NCBI RefSeq assembly: GCF_031583595.1
Contig: NZ_CP134145.1
Coordinates: 2,790,001 to 2,854,000 of the forward strand
Length of the DNA stretch: 64,000 bases
From: Thalassotalea psychrophila
Lineage (GTDB): Bacteria; Pseudomonadota; Gammaproteobacteria; Enterobacterales; Alteromonadaceae
Direction of reading: 5' to 3'
Both the position numbers and the translations under genes were made by a program. Under the pieces are notes generated by a model. It did not search any database, was not told the DNA's origin, and saw only the letters and a list, made by a program, of their open reading frames with translations. This document shows, piece by piece, positions 55,491 to 63,999 of this stretch. Numbering within the stretch: the first letter of the stretch is position 1; every line of letters begins with the position of its first letter.

Positions 55491-56732
55491 ATGATGAAAA
55501 TTGAACTAGCCCAGCAAAAGCCTTGGAAAAAAATTGCCGCAATAAGCCTATTTATAGCCTTAATTGGCTACGCCACTTTTGCAGTAAGCAGTAAGGCTAG
55601 CAAAACTGTTGATATCGCCAACTTATCTTTTCAAACGGTTAGCAATGGACCTTTAGATATATACAGCGGCGCCTACGGTGAGTTTGCTTCAGCAAGAGAG
55701 CGTTTATTAACGGCTCCGGCGTTAGGAAAAGTTGCTGAAATTTTAGTACGCCCAGGTACTAAGGTAACGCCAGGCACCATTATTTTGCACTTAACAAACC
55801 CTAAGCTTGAACAAGAAGTTAGCCAAGCACAAGGACAGCTTGCGCAACAACAAGCCCAGTTAGAAGCGTTTAAATACGAACAACAAAGCGAACGCTTAAA
55901 TTACCAGGGCCGCATTGCCGACATTGAAGCTGAAATTGAAAAGGCACAACTTGAATTATCGGTTAATGAAAATTTAATGAATTTGGGCGTATCGTCAAAA
56001 ATTGAATTACAACGAGCCAAGTTAGCGGTAAAACAAGAAACTAAACGATTGAAGTTTGAAAAACAAAAATATCAGCAGTTTATTGAAATGCAAGGTTACC
56101 AGCTAACTCAACGTGACATCACCATTGTTCAACAAGCATCGCAAGTTGCGCTTTTAGAAAAGCAATTAGCAGATATGCAAGTAAAAGCCGGCATCACGGG
56201 TTCATTGCAAACTCTAGAAGTTGAGTTGGGCCAGAGTGTGCAATTGGGTGAATCATTAGCAAAAGTTGGCAGCGATAAAGAGCTTATTGCCCGTTTGCGT
56301 TTACCGCAACATCAAGCAGATCAAATTGACATAAATGCCCCCGTAATTATAGATACTCAAAAAGGCAAAATTGCCGCTCACATAACCCGCATCGAAAGCG
56401 TTGTTTCTAATGGTTCAGTGCTTGCGGAAGCCGTTATTGATGGTGAGTTAACCTCAAATGCTCGCCCTTCTTTGGCTATATCGGCGCAAGTATTTGTAAT
56501 GCATAACGACAAAGCAACGTTTATTAATCAAGCACCAGGATTACGTCCCCGTTCTAAACAAGCGTTATTTGTACGTACATCAAGCAATTTATTAGAACAA
56601 CGCAGCGTAACCTTTGGTGAGCTATCACAAAACAAACTAGTGGTTACAGAAGGCCTAACTGAAGGCGAAGAAATTGTCAGCAGTGACACCAGCAAATACA
56701 ACCAATTCAGCCAGTTATCATTAAATAACTAA
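55491..56732 (+). CDS. HlyD/MacA-like periplasmic adaptor protein
   Basis: The 413-residue protein has an N-terminal membrane anchor (residues 14-33), a lipoyl half-motif (APALGKVAEILVRPGTKVTPG), a long coiled coil at about 105-215, the second lipoyl half (VKAGITGSLQTLEVELGQSVQLGE) and a beta-barrel domain. Such adaptors connect inner-membrane transporters to an outer-membrane channel. It heads a five-gene module with MacB-type ABC components and a two-component system. Export substrate is unknown, perhaps a peptide or lipid. No TolC-like gene is in the window. Confidence 0.9.
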   Translation: MMKIELAQQKPWKKIAAISLFIALIGYATFAVSSKASKTVDIANLSFQTVSNGPLDIYSGAYGEFASARERLLTAPALGKVAEILVRPGTKVTPGTIILHLTNPKLEQEVSQAQGQLAQQQAQLEAFKYEQQSERLNYQGRIADIEAEIEKAQLELSVNENLMNLGVSSKIELQRAKLAVKQETKRLKFEKQKYQQFIEMQGYQLTQRDITIVQQASQVALLEKQLADMQVKAGITGSLQTLEVELGQSVQLGESLAKVGSDKELIARLRLPQHQADQIDINAPVIIDTQKGKIAAHITRIESVVSNGSVLAEAVIDGELTSNARPSLAISAQVFVMHNDKATFINQAPGLRPRSKQALFVRTSSNLLEQRSVTFGELSQNKLVVTEGLTEGEEIVSSDTSKYNQFSQLSLNN

Positions 56733-56786
56733 CAACCAAATAAAATACAGAAATTAATAATTAAAATTAACAGGACGGAATTTACC

Positions 56787-57482
56787 ATGAAAAAAGTAGT
56801 TGAAATGAACAATGTTCACAAACGTTATGATGGCCAACAAATTGAAACTCATGCCCTGCAAGGCATCTCTCTTGAGATTAACCAAGGTGAGTTTGTTGCT
56901 ATTACCGGCCCATCAGGTTGCGGTAAGTCAACGTTGTTATCAATTATGGGACTAATGGACAGTGCCAGTGAAGGCGATTATCACATTGCTGATATCAATA
57001 CTGCTGGCCTTAAAGTTGATCAACGTACACAAATTAGAAATCAGCATATTGGCTACGTGTTTCAATCATTCAATTTAATTGACAGCTTAACTGTATTTGA
57101 AAACGTTGCCCTGCCGCTTGAACACCGAAACGTTGGCAAGGCAGAAATAAAACAGCGTGTTGAAGAAGTGCTAACCCAAGTAGATATGTGGCACAGACAG
57201 AACTACCGTCCTAACCAATTATCTGGTGGTCAACAGCAACGTATCGCCATTGCTCGTGCGTTGGTAGGCAAGCCCGATCTTATTTTGGTGGATGAGCCAA
57301 CCGGTAATCTTGACAGTAAAAATGGCGATCAGGTTATGGCATTGCTAGAGCAATTAAACAAAGACGGTTCTACCATAGTTATGGTTACTCATGACACTCG
57401 TTATTCTCGTTGTGCAAATCGTCAAATACAGCTGCTTGATGGTCAAATTGTTACAGAGCAAAAATTACGAGGTGTTGCATGA
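56787..57482 (+). CDS. MacB/LolD-type ABC transporter ATP-binding protein
   Basis: The 231-residue ATPase has Walker A GPSGCGKST, Q-loop YVFQSFNLID, signature LSGGQQQRIAIARAL, Walker B LILVDEPTGNLD and switch His in VTHDTRYS. This is the pattern of the MacB/LolD/FtsE group, which drive mechanotransmission rather than classical substrate translocation. The stop overlaps the permease start by 4 bases. Confidence 0.95.
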   Translation: MKKVVEMNNVHKRYDGQQIETHALQGISLEINQGEFVAITGPSGCGKSTLLSIMGLMDSASEGDYHIADINTAGLKVDQRTQIRNQHIGYVFQSFNLIDSLTVFENVALPLEHRNVGKAEIKQRVEEVLTQVDMWHRQNYRPNQLSGGQQQRIAIARALVGKPDLILVDEPTGNLDSKNGDQVMALLEQLNKDGSTIVMVTHDTRYSRCANRQIQLLDGQIVTEQKLRGVA

Positions 57483-59971
57483 GTTTATACAAAAAGGCTT
57501 TTTTGCATGGCATCGCGCGAGTATTCGCATTGCCACGCCTAAGCATCCCATTGATCTTAACGTTGGGCCTAACCTTAGGTGCAGTATTAAGCGTAACGGC
57601 AATTTCATCGACTTTGTTATATCAACCACTGCAAGGAGTTAAAAACGAAGCATCACTACAAACTTTTGAATACCGATTTAAAATGTCAGATACCTTAAGT
57701 GTGTCTTACTGGAATATGAATCGTTTACAGTCATTTGGTGAACAGTTTGCTGATTTAGGCGAATGGGCAGGCATTAACCCGACTGAACAAAATGTTGAAA
57801 TTAACAATGGAATTTATCCAACGACTCGATTTGAAGCTTCAGATAATATTTTACAAGTTTTGGGCACGCGTTTATTACTTGGTGATGATGTAACCATGCC
57901 AGCTCCAGAAAAGTATGTTTGGATCTCAGAAAGTTTATGGAAATATGCCTACGCAGGTGCAGAATCTGTAATTGGCAAACAGTTAAACGTAAATAATCAG
58001 CCATTTATTATTGCCGGCGTTATTGAAGATTTAATGGCCATAAAAAGTGCTCAAGAAGTTTTACCACAACAAGTTTGGTTTATTCAAAATCTTGCCACTG
58101 TTGCAGCACAACAAGATAATGTTGGAAATATCAGTAACGAAATTGATTTCTTATTGTTTAAAAGTGCCAATAGTAATGCAGTGTTACCTACCCTAGAGCA
58201 AACTAATGAATGGCTAAACATCCACACCACTAAAAATGTTGAAGGCGATAACCTGCAATTATTTTTGGACTTTCTCAATAGTGCTAATAAAGAAGTAACA
58301 ATCGCTCCGTATCGCAGCAATATGCTAGGCGAAACAGAAGGCTTAATAATTGCTCTATTTGCTGCTTCTATCGGCTTATTATTAATGGCCACACTTAATT
58401 TATTGAACTTGTTTATTGCTCATTATCAAGGACGAACTAAAGAGTTTGCTATTCAATTAAGCCTAGGTTCAAGCTTGTTGAAAATTAGATTACTGGTGTT
58501 ACTTGAAAATTTACCAAGTTTTTTACTGGCGGCAACTGCTGGATTATTAATGACCGGTTGGGCACTTAAAAGTTTACCGTTAATTGCTGGTGATAGCTTA
58601 CCGATGATAGATAGTATCGGCCTCAATGGTATTACTATCGGCGCATCATTTGCGATCATAATTTTATTAAGTATTTTGTTTAGTGCGCTGGCCTTAGTTG
58701 ATATTGATAAAAAGGCCCTGTCTAATAACCTTAATAGCAGTGGTAAAGGCATTCAGGCACAAAGCAACCAATGGCTAAGTCGCATGCTAATGGTGTTGCA
58801 GCTTTCGATTGCATCAATGTTGTTAACGGCGTCTGTGATGATCACTACGCAAAGCTATCAATCTGTTTACCAAGATTTAGGCTACGACATAGGTAACTCT
58901 TATAATGTTTCACTAACGATTGCCGATGAAGAATATGTAGCCCAGTTAAGAGATTTTGAAGAATATAAAGGTAGTGAAGTTAATACCTTGCTTAACGATG
59001 TAGGCACTATGATTGAATCTAGTGTGGCCGACAGTAAGTTAATAGTTGCCGACTATGGTCCGCTTTCTGATTCTCTGCAAGTAAATGCGTTTCTTAATGA
59101 AGACAATAATAATGAGCAAGTGATCTATCAGGTGAGAAGCTTGAGTGCTAACTTTTTCAGTACGTTCAATATAAAAATGCTTGCAGGTGCTAATTTAACC
59201 CAAGAGCAAATTAGCAATGACGAAGACCGAATTGTCATTGATCAAAACATGGCAAAAGCTATGTACCCAACATTAACCAATGATGAAATTATTGGCAAAG
59301 CGATCAAGCTAAGCCAGAGCGGTGATCACGGTATGATAGTAACCGGCATTGTTAGTAATACCATTAGCCAAACAGGCATTGCCAACCCACTTGGTATACC
59401 TGCGGTGTACTCACATCGTATTGATACCGGTGGCAGCTTACAATTTACAGTGATGATGCCAGAAGGCAAAAACTTGTCTATCGATATGCTTAATGACGAA
59501 TTTGCCCGCCAATTTCCACGCTTGAGTAATTTACAAGTAACATCAGTTGATGATATCTGGAAACAACAAACGCTAAATCAACGGGTGAGCTTATGGGTGG
59601 TAATAACCATGACCGCGTTAACCTTGATTTTAGCCGCTATTGGTGTTGCTGGTTTAACTCAAATGACCACCAATCACCGTAAGTACGAATTGGCAGTACG
59701 CATGGCAACTGGCGCTAAACAATCACGCCTGGTACGCTTTATTTTAAAAGATGCCTTTTGGATGTTGGTGATAGGTTTAGGTTTAGGCTTTGTCGTTTCG
59801 GTAATCGGCTATCAACAAATTCAGCAACAATTAGAAATGTTACCTGAATTTAACTGGCTAGCAATGACGGCACTAGACAGTGGTTTAATTGCCATAGTAT
59901 TGCTTTCAGTAATGATGCCGGCTTGGCGAGTAATTAGCTCTGATCCAATGCAAGCACTACGCGAAGAGTAG
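57479..59971 (+). CDS. FtsX/MacB-type ABC transporter permease, double-domain
   Basis: The 830-residue protein has an N-terminal helix, a MacB-like periplasmic domain (about 50-270), three helices with an FtsX signature (YQGRTKEFAIQLSLGSSLLKI), a further helix, a second periplasmic domain (about 465-690), and a second FtsX block (RKYELAVRMATGAKQSRLV). The duplicated form probably works with the ATPase in place of a dimer of two single units. It is translationally coupled to the ATPase gene. The likely role is export or extraction of an envelope molecule with the adaptor. Confidence 0.92.
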   Translation: MSLYKKAFLHGIARVFALPRLSIPLILTLGLTLGAVLSVTAISSTLLYQPLQGVKNEASLQTFEYRFKMSDTLSVSYWNMNRLQSFGEQFADLGEWAGINPTEQNVEINNGIYPTTRFEASDNILQVLGTRLLLGDDVTMPAPEKYVWISESLWKYAYAGAESVIGKQLNVNNQPFIIAGVIEDLMAIKSAQEVLPQQVWFIQNLATVAAQQDNVGNISNEIDFLLFKSANSNAVLPTLEQTNEWLNIHTTKNVEGDNLQLFLDFLNSANKEVTIAPYRSNMLGETEGLIIALFAASIGLLLMATLNLLNLFIAHYQGRTKEFAIQLSLGSSLLKIRLLVLLENLPSFLLAATAGLLMTGWALKSLPLIAGDSLPMIDSIGLNGITIGASFAIIILLSILFSALALVDIDKKALSNNLNSSGKGIQAQSNQWLSRMLMVLQLSIASMLLTASVMITTQSYQSVYQDLGYDIGNSYNVSLTIADEEYVAQLRDFEEYKGSEVNTLLNDVGTMIESSVADSKLIVADYGPLSDSLQVNAFLNEDNNNEQVIYQVRSLSANFFSTFNIKMLAGANLTQEQISNDEDRIVIDQNMAKAMYPTLTNDEIIGKAIKLSQSGDHGMIVTGIVSNTISQTGIANPLGIPAVYSHRIDTGGSLQFTVMMPEGKNLSIDMLNDEFARQFPRLSNLQVTSVDDIWKQQTLNQRVSLWVVITMTALTLILAAIGVAGLTQMTTNHRKYELAVRMATGAKQSRLVRFILKDAFWMLVIGLGLGFVVSVIGYQQIQQQLEMLPEFNWLAMTALDSGLIAIVLLSVMMPAWRVISSDPMQALREE

Positions 59972-59987
59972 ATTTTTGATGCAATTT

Positions 59988-60020
59988 TACCAATGAGGTT
60001 AATCGCATTGGTATAACCTC
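59988..60020. repeat. Small palindrome, possible element remnant
   Basis: ACCAATG-AGGTTAATCG-CATTGGT, followed by ATAACCTC, lies between the permease and response-regulator genes. The TTGGTATA end resembles the ends of the MITE-like copies A and C, so it may be a decayed copy or a weak attenuating hairpin. Confidence 0.4.
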
Positions 60021-60088
60021 AAACAATAAAGTAAACTCAGGGTTAATATCTATTTAGGTGTTAGCCCTTTCATTTTATAGGATTTTTT

Positions 60089-61486
60089 TTGAATACAGCC
60101 AATACCGACTCTCGAATCAATACCAACAACGCCACTATATTAATTGCTGATGACGATGAAGATATTCGTTTGGCCCTAGACTTATTACTTAGCGCCAATG
60201 GTTATAAAATAATTGAAGCCAGCGATGCTAAGCAAGTGGTGTTGCAAACTCAACGACAAAAGCCCGACTTGGTGTTGCTTGATATGAACTTTAGCCGTGA
60301 CACTACCAGTGGCCAAGAAGGCCTGGACATTCTCAAACAGCTGCAACAAAGTAATATCCCAACAATATTAATGACTGCCTGGGGCAGCATAGAGTTAGCA
60401 GTTAAAGGCCTACAACAAGGGGCTTGCGACTTTATTGAGAAACCGTGGAACAAAGCTAAGTTATTAAACAGCATTAGCCAACAATTAAGCCATAACCGAC
60501 TTAAACAAGAGCACCAAGGTTATCGTCAACTCCTTAGCAGCAAACAAAGCGAGAATTCAAACAGTAAAAATTGGATAGCTGGCTCAGCGGCAATGCAAGC
60601 TATTGAGCAATTAGTAATGCAAATAGCACCTACCGATGCCAACGTGCTTATTTTAGGTGAAAATGGCAGCGGAAAATCGCTATTAGCCGAGCGCATTCAT
60701 CAATTATCAAACCGACAAGATAATCCATTTATCGCAGTAAACATGGCAGCTATTCCTGAAAGTTTATTTGAGAGTGAGTTATTTGGTCATCAAAAAGGCG
60801 CATTTACCGATGCTAAACAACATAGAGTTGGCCGATTTCAATTAGCCGAGCAAGGCACTTTATTTCTTGATGAAATTGGATCAATGCCGCTTAATTTGCA
60901 ACCCAAACTGTTAAGAGTGCTTGAAACTGGTCAATATGAAATTTTAGGCTCTAGTCAAACAGAGCAAGCCAACATTCGACTAATTAGCGCCACTAATGCC
61001 AACTTAAACCAATTACTTAAAGACGGTGAATTTCGCCAAGACTTACTGTATCGATTGAACACTTTAGTGATCACTATGCCAGCACTTCGTGAGCGCTTAG
61101 ATGACATGCAGCCGTTAAGTGAAAATTTTATCCAACACTTTAGCCAAAAATATCAAAAAGCTAACTTAACGCTTAGCGGTGTAGCATTAGAAAAGCTAAA
61201 ACAACATAGCTGGCCAGGCAATATTAGAGAGCTAAGCCATGTAATTGAACGCGCTGTACTGTTAGCTACAACCACAGAAATAGGCGTACAACAATTACTG
61301 CTTGATGCTACCGATACCGCAAGCAATGAAGTAACACTGCAACCCCTTGACCAAGCTGAACAGCAGCTTATCAAGAAGGCAATGCAAGTAACCAATGGTC
61401 AAGTAATCGAAGCGGCCAAAATACTCGACATATCTCGAAATGCGCTATACCGGCGCTTAGATAAGTATCATATTTGCTATGAGTGA
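60089..61486 (+). CDS. Sigma-54-dependent response regulator (NtrC family)
   Basis: The 465-residue protein has a receiver domain (ADDDEDIR, phospho-acceptor Asp65 in VLLDMNF, Lys in EKPWNK), a sigma-54 AAA+ domain at about 165-390 with Walker A GENGSGKS and Walker B GTLFLDEIG, and a Fis-type helix-turn-helix at the C-terminus (AAKILDISRNALYRRLDKY). The sigma-54 contact loop reads GAFTDA (residues 237-242) instead of the classical GAFTGA. The TTG start is preceded by AGGA. It probably activates the adaptor/ABC genes upstream. Confidence 0.95.
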   Translation: MNTANTDSRINTNNATILIADDDEDIRLALDLLLSANGYKIIEASDAKQVVLQTQRQKPDLVLLDMNFSRDTTSGQEGLDILKQLQQSNIPTILMTAWGSIELAVKGLQQGACDFIEKPWNKAKLLNSISQQLSHNRLKQEHQGYRQLLSSKQSENSNSKNWIAGSAAMQAIEQLVMQIAPTDANVLILGENGSGKSLLAERIHQLSNRQDNPFIAVNMAAIPESLFESELFGHQKGAFTDAKQHRVGRFQLAEQGTLFLDEIGSMPLNLQPKLLRVLETGQYEILGSSQTEQANIRLISATNANLNQLLKDGEFRQDLLYRLNTLVITMPALRERLDDMQPLSENFIQHFSQKYQKANLTLSGVALEKLKQHSWPGNIRELSHVIERAVLLATTTEIGVQQLLLDATDTASNEVTLQPLDQAEQQLIKKAMQVTNGQVIEAAKILDISRNALYRRLDKYHICYE

Positions 61487-61504
61487 TGGTTATGAGAAAC
61501 AGTT

Positions 61505-62791
61505 ATGAGTCATGAAAAATGGCTAAAAATAGGCCTGAGCGTAACTGTGATCGTTATTATGTCGCTTATTGCGGCATTAACCATTAGTTTAAACTGGAGT
61601 GTATTGGCAACTTGCTCCATTTTATTTGTACTAATGCACCCGCTTGTTTGGTTAGCATGGCGCTGTTATTGGCTGTGGTGTCAAAACATCATGCAACTTA
61701 CTACCTATTCGCAAATGCTAAAAGAAGGTGAACAAAACTTACATTTAAAAAGCTCTCACCATGATAATTTGCTTACCGAATTACAAAATGAAATTGAAGG
61801 TCTTGCCGCAGTAAAATCATCGCAAAATACACAATCGTCAAGCTTGTCACATTTACTCGGTGGCATGCTGGATTCTTGGCCGGTGCCAGTTTGTTTGTTT
61901 GATCAGCAGCTTAAATTAACCTATCGCAATAATGCCATGAACGAACAACTGCAACAGCCTATGTTAATAGGTAGTGTGGCAACCGAATTGGGCTTTACCC
62001 TAGAAGATGGACAGCTAGGCCACCCCAAATTTTCCGATAACTGGCAATGTCAAAGCATCAATTACTCACACCACAATGAAAAACATTGGTTATTTTCAGC
62101 GCTAGATATTTCGCAACAATTGCACAAAAACCAAACTACAACACAACAAAACCTTATTAGAGTACTAGGTCATGAGTTACGTAACTCACTAACGCCGATG
62201 ACATCAATGACTGACACGTTGCTAAGCAGTGATGACTTCGATGAGCAACGCATCCGTTTAGTACTTACAAGAATACATCAACGCAGCGAACGATTACTCT
62301 CCTTTGTGGGGCAATACAGCAAACTGGCCCAATTGCCGCCACCGAAATTAAAATGGTTTAATTTATCTGATGTCCTCGCAGAAGCCAGCGCGATGATAGA
62401 CGAGAGTATTTGCGAAATAGACTTTAAAGGCAATGAGCAATGCTTTGGTGATGTTGAACAAATAGCCCAGGTAATGATTAATTTATTAAAAAACTCGCAA
62501 GAAGCGTGCGAACAAGCTATTACTAAAGTTAACTTCAAAGCATATTATAACCAGCAAGAACAAGTACTTGAATTAACAGACAATGGACCAGGATTTGCTA
62601 ATTTAAGTAATGTATTAACGCCATTTTATACCACCAAAAAACATGGCTCAGGCATTGGTTTATCGTTATGTGCCGAAATTATTCGTAACCATGGTGGCAA
62701 ATTAAGTGTCGATAACCAAGACAACGGAGGCGCAAAAATCACAATGTGCTGGCCACTAATTGAGTCTAATACAGACATTCGACACGCATAA
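61505..62791 (+). CDS. Sensor histidine kinase paired with the sigma-54 regulator
   Basis: The 428-residue kinase has two closely spaced membrane helices (about 10-30 and 36-58) with almost no periplasmic loop, a PAS-like cytoplasmic segment (about 120-205), HisKA with His223 in VLGHELRNSLTP, and an HATPase domain (N box MINLLKNSQEA, G1 LTDNGPGFA, G2 GSGIGLSLCAEI). This architecture suggests it senses within the membrane, perhaps through the neighbouring transporter. It starts 18 bases after the regulator gene. The stop lies in a heptamer array. Confidence 0.93.
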   Translation: MSHEKWLKIGLSVTVIVIMSLIAALTISLNWSVLATCSILFVLMHPLVWLAWRCYWLWCQNIMQLTTYSQMLKEGEQNLHLKSSHHDNLLTELQNEIEGLAAVKSSQNTQSSSLSHLLGGMLDSWPVPVCLFDQQLKLTYRNNAMNEQLQQPMLIGSVATELGFTLEDGQLGHPKFSDNWQCQSINYSHHNEKHWLFSALDISQQLHKNQTTTQQNLIRVLGHELRNSLTPMTSMTDTLLSSDDFDEQRIRLVLTRIHQRSERLLSFVGQYSKLAQLPPPKLKWFNLSDVLAEASAMIDESICEIDFKGNEQCFGDVEQIAQVMINLLKNSQEACEQAITKVNFKAYYNQQEQVLELTDNGPGFANLSNVLTPFYTTKKHGSGIGLSLCAEIIRNHGGKLSVDNQDNGGAKITMCWPLIESNTDIRHA

Positions 62792-62861
62792 CGGATTACG
62801 AATAACGGATTACGAATTGCGAATTGCGAATTTCGAATTTCGAATTCATGAATTGTGAATG
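62785..62861 (+). repeat. Heptamer array overlapping the kinase stop codon
   Basis: Units CGCATAA, CGGATTA, CGAATAA, CGGATTA, CGAATTG, CGAATTG, CGAATTT, CGAATTT, CGAATTC, ATGAATT and GTGAATG follow each other with an exact 7-base period. The kinase TAA stop is the end of the first unit. Confidence 0.88.
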
Positions 62862-62956
62862 GCATTCCCTGAATAACGAATAACGAATAACGAATACCAT
62901 TCCCTGAATTTATTTCAGGGTCCACTTTACCATTCCCTGAATTTATTTCAGGGTCT
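62862..62956. repeat. Second heptamer stretch and duplicated CCCTGAA hairpin
   Basis: Three AATAACG units (62873-62893) are followed by two direct copies of CATTCCCTGAATTTATTTCAGGGTC (27-28 bases each with flanks), each forming the hairpin CCCTGAA-TTTAT-TTCAGGG. The duplicated hairpins resemble the CCTGAAC/TTCAGG palindromes at 47701 and may terminate transcription. Confidence 0.75.
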
Positions 62957-62985
62957 ATAGGGCTAAAAACAAGGACAAAAACACA

Positions 62986-63300
62986 ATGTCTAATAATAAC
63001 GATACAGATGATTTTAAAAAGTACATTTGGATAGATAAAACCAAAGGCGTTATTGATATTTCAGTAGAAATTGTAGAGTGGTTGGGGCCGCATGAGCCTA
63101 AGTTAGAATATAGCGTTGTAAAAAAATTGCCATTAAACACCAGCGATGAACAACTTGAACAAGAGCTTATAAACCTGATCAACGACAACCGATACTTTGC
63201 CCGTTGCGCAGAGTGCAACAAAGCAGAGTTACGTGGCCATATGCACGATCAATACATATGTCATACTTGTGCTGAAACTAATCATGGTGTTGTTCATTAA
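62986..63300 (+). CDS. Small hypothetical protein with a CxxC pair
   Basis: The 104-residue acidic protein has an N-terminal alpha/beta part (KYIWIDKTKGVIDISVEIVEWLG) and a C-terminal zinc-ribbon-like stretch: CAEC at about residue 74, then HMHDQYICHTC. Four cysteines and nearby histidines could bind one zinc. Family not recognised. It stands alone between repeats and a convergent gene pair. The ATG is preceded by AAGGA. Confidence 0.7.
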   Translation: MSNNNDTDDFKKYIWIDKTKGVIDISVEIVEWLGPHEPKLEYSVVKKLPLNTSDEQLEQELINLINDNRYFARCAECNKAELRGHMHDQYICHTCAETNHGVVH

Positions 63301-63343
63301 TCAATTCCAACACAAGCACTATGCACTAATTACGGAGCCATAC

Positions 63344-63781
63344 TTAATCGACTTCATGACTGGTTAAGAAAGTAGATTTATTTAACGCCGCATAAAAGTC
63401 TTGATAAGGTGTGGGATCTTCAATCGATTGTAGATTGTAATGAGCATTAGCTCGCACTAATAACTGGTGCTCGCCCCGCTCTCTGATAGTAATAGTCATT
63501 CGAATTGAATAACGATTAAGTTTAGTTGCCGACACCACGCCAAATTCAACATCTGCTTTGTCGATAATAAACTCCAAATCTTGCAATGTTGCAATAACCG
63601 AGCGCAGTAATAGTACCTTGTCAGTAGTATCATAAGCTCTAGTTTGATAACTGCGCACTTCAACCTGAGTAGAGTTCATCGCAAACGCGTCTTTAGGTGT
63701 TCTACTTCCGCTACAGCTGGTTACTAAAAACAAAATAGAAATTAATAAAGCTGCTTTATTTATGTTTGTTAAAATATTCAT
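63344..63781 (-). CDS. Hypothetical lipoprotein, paralogue of its upstream neighbour
   Basis: The 145-residue product has a lipoprotein signal with lipobox VTSC (Cys23) and a mature domain of about 120 residues with RSVIATLQDLEFIIDKADVEFGVVSATK and a C-terminal DPTPYQDFYAALNKSTFL. The C-terminal segment resembles that of the next gene (DPELYDAFFTKLSKAVFL), pointing to tandem duplication. The ATG overlaps the neighbour's TGA and is preceded by GGAGGC. Function unknown. Confidence 0.8.
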   Translation of the reverse strand: MNILTNINKAALLISILFLVTSCSGSRTPKDAFAMNSTQVEVRSYQTRAYDTTDKVLLLRSVIATLQDLEFIIDKADVEFGVVSATKLNRYSIRMTITIRERGEHQLLVRANAHYNLQSIEDPTPYQDFYAALNKSTFLTSHEVD

Positions 63782-63999
63782 ATGTTGTTTGCCTCCAAAA
63801 ATACCGCTTTAGACAGTTTTGTAAAAAATGCATCATAAAGCTCAGGATCTTTTACTGACTGCACACGAGATAATTTGCCTCGATCATTCCAAATTAGCCT
63901 CTGAATGGTTATTCTGGCTAGTGATGACTTATCGTCAGATAAATCGCTGTTTATCACCAAGCAAACTCTAATTTTTTGCTTATCATCAACAGGTGATGT
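63778..63999 (-). CDS. Hypothetical lipoprotein-like protein, 5' partial
   Basis: The open frame runs off the window end; the true start lies beyond position 64000. The 73 visible residues include IRVCLVINSDLSDDKSSLAR, TIQRLIWNDRGKLSRVQSV and DPELYDAFFTKLSKAVFLEANN. The last part matches the C-terminal segment of the following lipoprotein gene. The TGA overlaps that gene's ATG, so they form an operon. Whether it has its own lipobox cannot be seen here. Confidence 0.72.
   Translation of the reverse strand, partial: TSPVDDKQKIRVCLVINSDLSDDKSSLARITIQRLIWNDRGKLSRVQSVKDPELYDAFFTKLSKAVFLEANNI

Noticed and set aside
57391..57642. Plus-strand frame across the ATPase/permease junction
   Set aside because: It is an out-of-frame overlap of two coupled ABC genes and has no independent start signals.
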